Positions 25,340 through 26,274 of a stretch of DNA of 26,274 nt are shown here, piece by piece. Positions within the stretch are counted from its first letter, which is position 1. Every line of letters starts with the position of its first letter. The DNA is from CAYYMD01 sp964480425. GTDB taxonomy: Bacteria; Planctomycetota; Phycisphaerae; SM23-33. The DNA lies in assembly GCA_964480425.1 (NCBI GenBank), contig CAYZPY010000018.1:1-26274 (forward strand). Direction: 5' to 3'. The position numbers were made by a program, and so were the translations under genes. Below the pieces are notes generated by a model, which saw only the letters and a program-made list of their open reading frames with translations, made no database searches and had not been told where the DNA came from.

Positions 25340-26122
25340 ATGGATGTTGAATATTACATAACGGCGTGGGCGCCGACGATGGCGCTGATTGTCGCCAGGG
25401 TGTCCGGAATGGTCATGGTGGCGCCGGTTTTCTCATCGCGCGCGGTGCCGCTGCGTCTGCGTTACATGATAAGCGCCGTAATCGCCCTTGCTGCCGCAGG
25501 ACGCATGGGCAGTCCGGTTGTGAGTACGATAGACCCGGGCGAGTTTGTCGCGGCGGTGGTGTGCGAGGCGTTTCTTGGCGTGGCGTTGGGGTACGCGGTG
25601 CGCCTTGTTTTCGTGGGCATCGAACTGGGCGCGGTTCACACGGTCTACCAGATGGGTCTGGGCCTGGGAGAGGTGTTCGAGCCGTTTGCCGAGGAGATTT
25701 CCGGACCGATGCGGCGCCTGTTTTACATTCTGGCGATAGTGCTGTTCCTGGCAGTGGGGGGGCACAGGGCGATGATGTCCGGATTGATGAAGACGTTCGC
25801 GGTCATACCGCCAACGGATTATGCCGGTGCCTCGGGCTTCCTGAAATTCCCCATTACGATTATGGGCGCCGCATTCGCCCTGGGACTGAAGGTGGCCGCA
25901 CCGGTTGTGGTGGCGATGCTTCTTGCAACCGCGGCTATGGGATTCCTCAATAGGACAATGCCGCAGTGCAACGTTCTTTCGATCGGGCTGCCGATTCGCG
26001 CGGCGCTTGGGATGTTAGTGCTGGCCGCCGCGGTGGCGGCGATTTCGCCGTTGCTGGAATCGGCAGTGAACATGGTATTTGAAAATCTTGCCGGTATGAC
26101 CGGACAGGCCGGAGTCCAATAG
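25340..26122 (+). CDS. fliR: Flagellar export gate protein FliR
   Basis: A 260-residue integral membrane protein with about six hydrophobic segments. It starts with the typical acting segment TALIVARVSG-like (MALIVARVSGMVMVAPVFSS), RAVPLRLRYMISAVIAL, then GVALGYAVRLVFVGIELG and the GLNRTMPQ-type motif as FLNRTMPQCNVLSIGLPIR. It completes the FliP-FliQ-FliR gate in the inner membrane. The stop codon TAG is followed directly by the flhB GTG with no spacer. Flagellar identity rather than an injectisome SctT is favoured by the FliO and FliG-like neighbours. Confidence 0.95.
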   Translation: MDVEYYITAWAPTMALIVARVSGMVMVAPVFSSRAVPLRLRYMISAVIALAAAGRMGSPVVSTIDPGEFVAAVVCEAFLGVALGYAVRLVFVGIELGAVHTVYQMGLGLGEVFEPFAEEISGPMRRLFYILAIVLFLAVGGHRAMMSGLMKTFAVIPPTDYAGASGFLKFPITIMGAAFALGLKVAAPVVVAMLLATAAMGFLNRTMPQCNVLSIGLPIRAALGMLVLAAAVAAISPLLESAVNMVFENLAGMTGQAGVQ

Positions 26123-26274
26123 GTGCCATTAAGCGACGAAACAACCACAAGCAGCGACAGCACGCCCACGCCGCAGCGCCTGAGCGAGGCCCGGCGTCGC
26201 GGCGTGGTGCCAAAAAGTGCGGGATTGACCTCGGCGTTGATGATATTGGCCGGAATAATCGTCCTCGCCGCTGC
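26123..26274 (+). CDS. flhB: FlhB, N-terminal fragment (runs off the window)
   Basis: Only the first 50 or so codons are present. The GTG at 26123 immediately follows the fliR stop. After a Ser/Thr-rich start, TPQRLSEARRRGVVPKSAGLTSALMIL matches the FlhB N-terminus (EEPTxRRLxEARKKGQVxKS pattern) leading into the first membrane helix (ILAGIIVLAA). FlhB controls the switch of export substrates through its cytoplasmic domain, which lies outside this window. Confidence 0.9.
   Translation, partial: MPLSDETTTSSDSTPTPQRLSEARRRGVVPKSAGLTSALMILAGIIVLAA

Noticed and set aside
22010..26274. Injectisome-type (non-flagellar) type III secretion
   Set aside because: The FliO-like gene, the FliG-like domain and FlhB/FliR sequence style indicate flagellar export.

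Overview
The window is a gene-dense, moderately GC-rich bacterial chromosome segment. It most resembles a planctomycete, perhaps the Phycisphaerae, and is probably from a metagenome because a run of 10 Ns marks a scaffold join at 14112-14121. The taxon is inferred from gene mix and style: a DUF255 protein with a DsbD-N-like tail, an Ebo-type cluster, an unusual flagellar gene set, and many GC-rich palindromes and AT-rich inverted repeats between (and sometimes inside) genes. There is no rRNA marker to confirm it.

Layout. Positions 1-165 hold an AT-rich repeat. Then come a DnaJ/CbpA-like co-chaperone and a small membrane protein (166-1550). A two-gene minus-strand redox operon follows: a secreted redoxin and a DsbD N-terminal-domain protein (1601-3195). 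Next are an ACT-malic enzyme (3406-4824), a Gfo/Idh/MocA oxidoreductase (4882-5925) and tRNA-Tyr. Positions 6184-11902 carry five genes matching the Ebo metabolite-traffic cluster in the order B-C-F-D-E: TatD-like hydrolase, UbiA-like prenyltransferase, alkaline-phosphatase-fold protein, dehydroquinate-synthase-like protein and TIM-barrel EboE. No eboA is seen. tRNA-Gly and a palindromic element follow, then a DUF255/thioredoxin-fold protein interrupted by the N gap.

From 14645 onward the genes are mostly housekeeping: a lipoprotein, guaB, a UPF0175-like small protein, coaE, rho, a HAD phosphatase and a homocysteine S-methyltransferase-like protein. The last 4.7 kb is a flagellar export locus. 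A MerR-like regulator sits behind a promoter overlapped by a perfect 13-bp inverted repeat. It is followed by a FliF protein that carries a FliG C-terminal-like domain at its own C-terminus, then fliO, fliP, fliQ, fliR and the start of flhB.

How they work together: the Ebo genes are tightly packed from eboC to eboE and are probably co-translated, for making or moving a prenylated or polyol-like metabolite to the periplasm. The flagellar genes encode the MS ring and the export gate. The most unusual item is the natural FliF-FliG(C) fusion, in which the acidic torque-helix positions of FliG appear to be basic.
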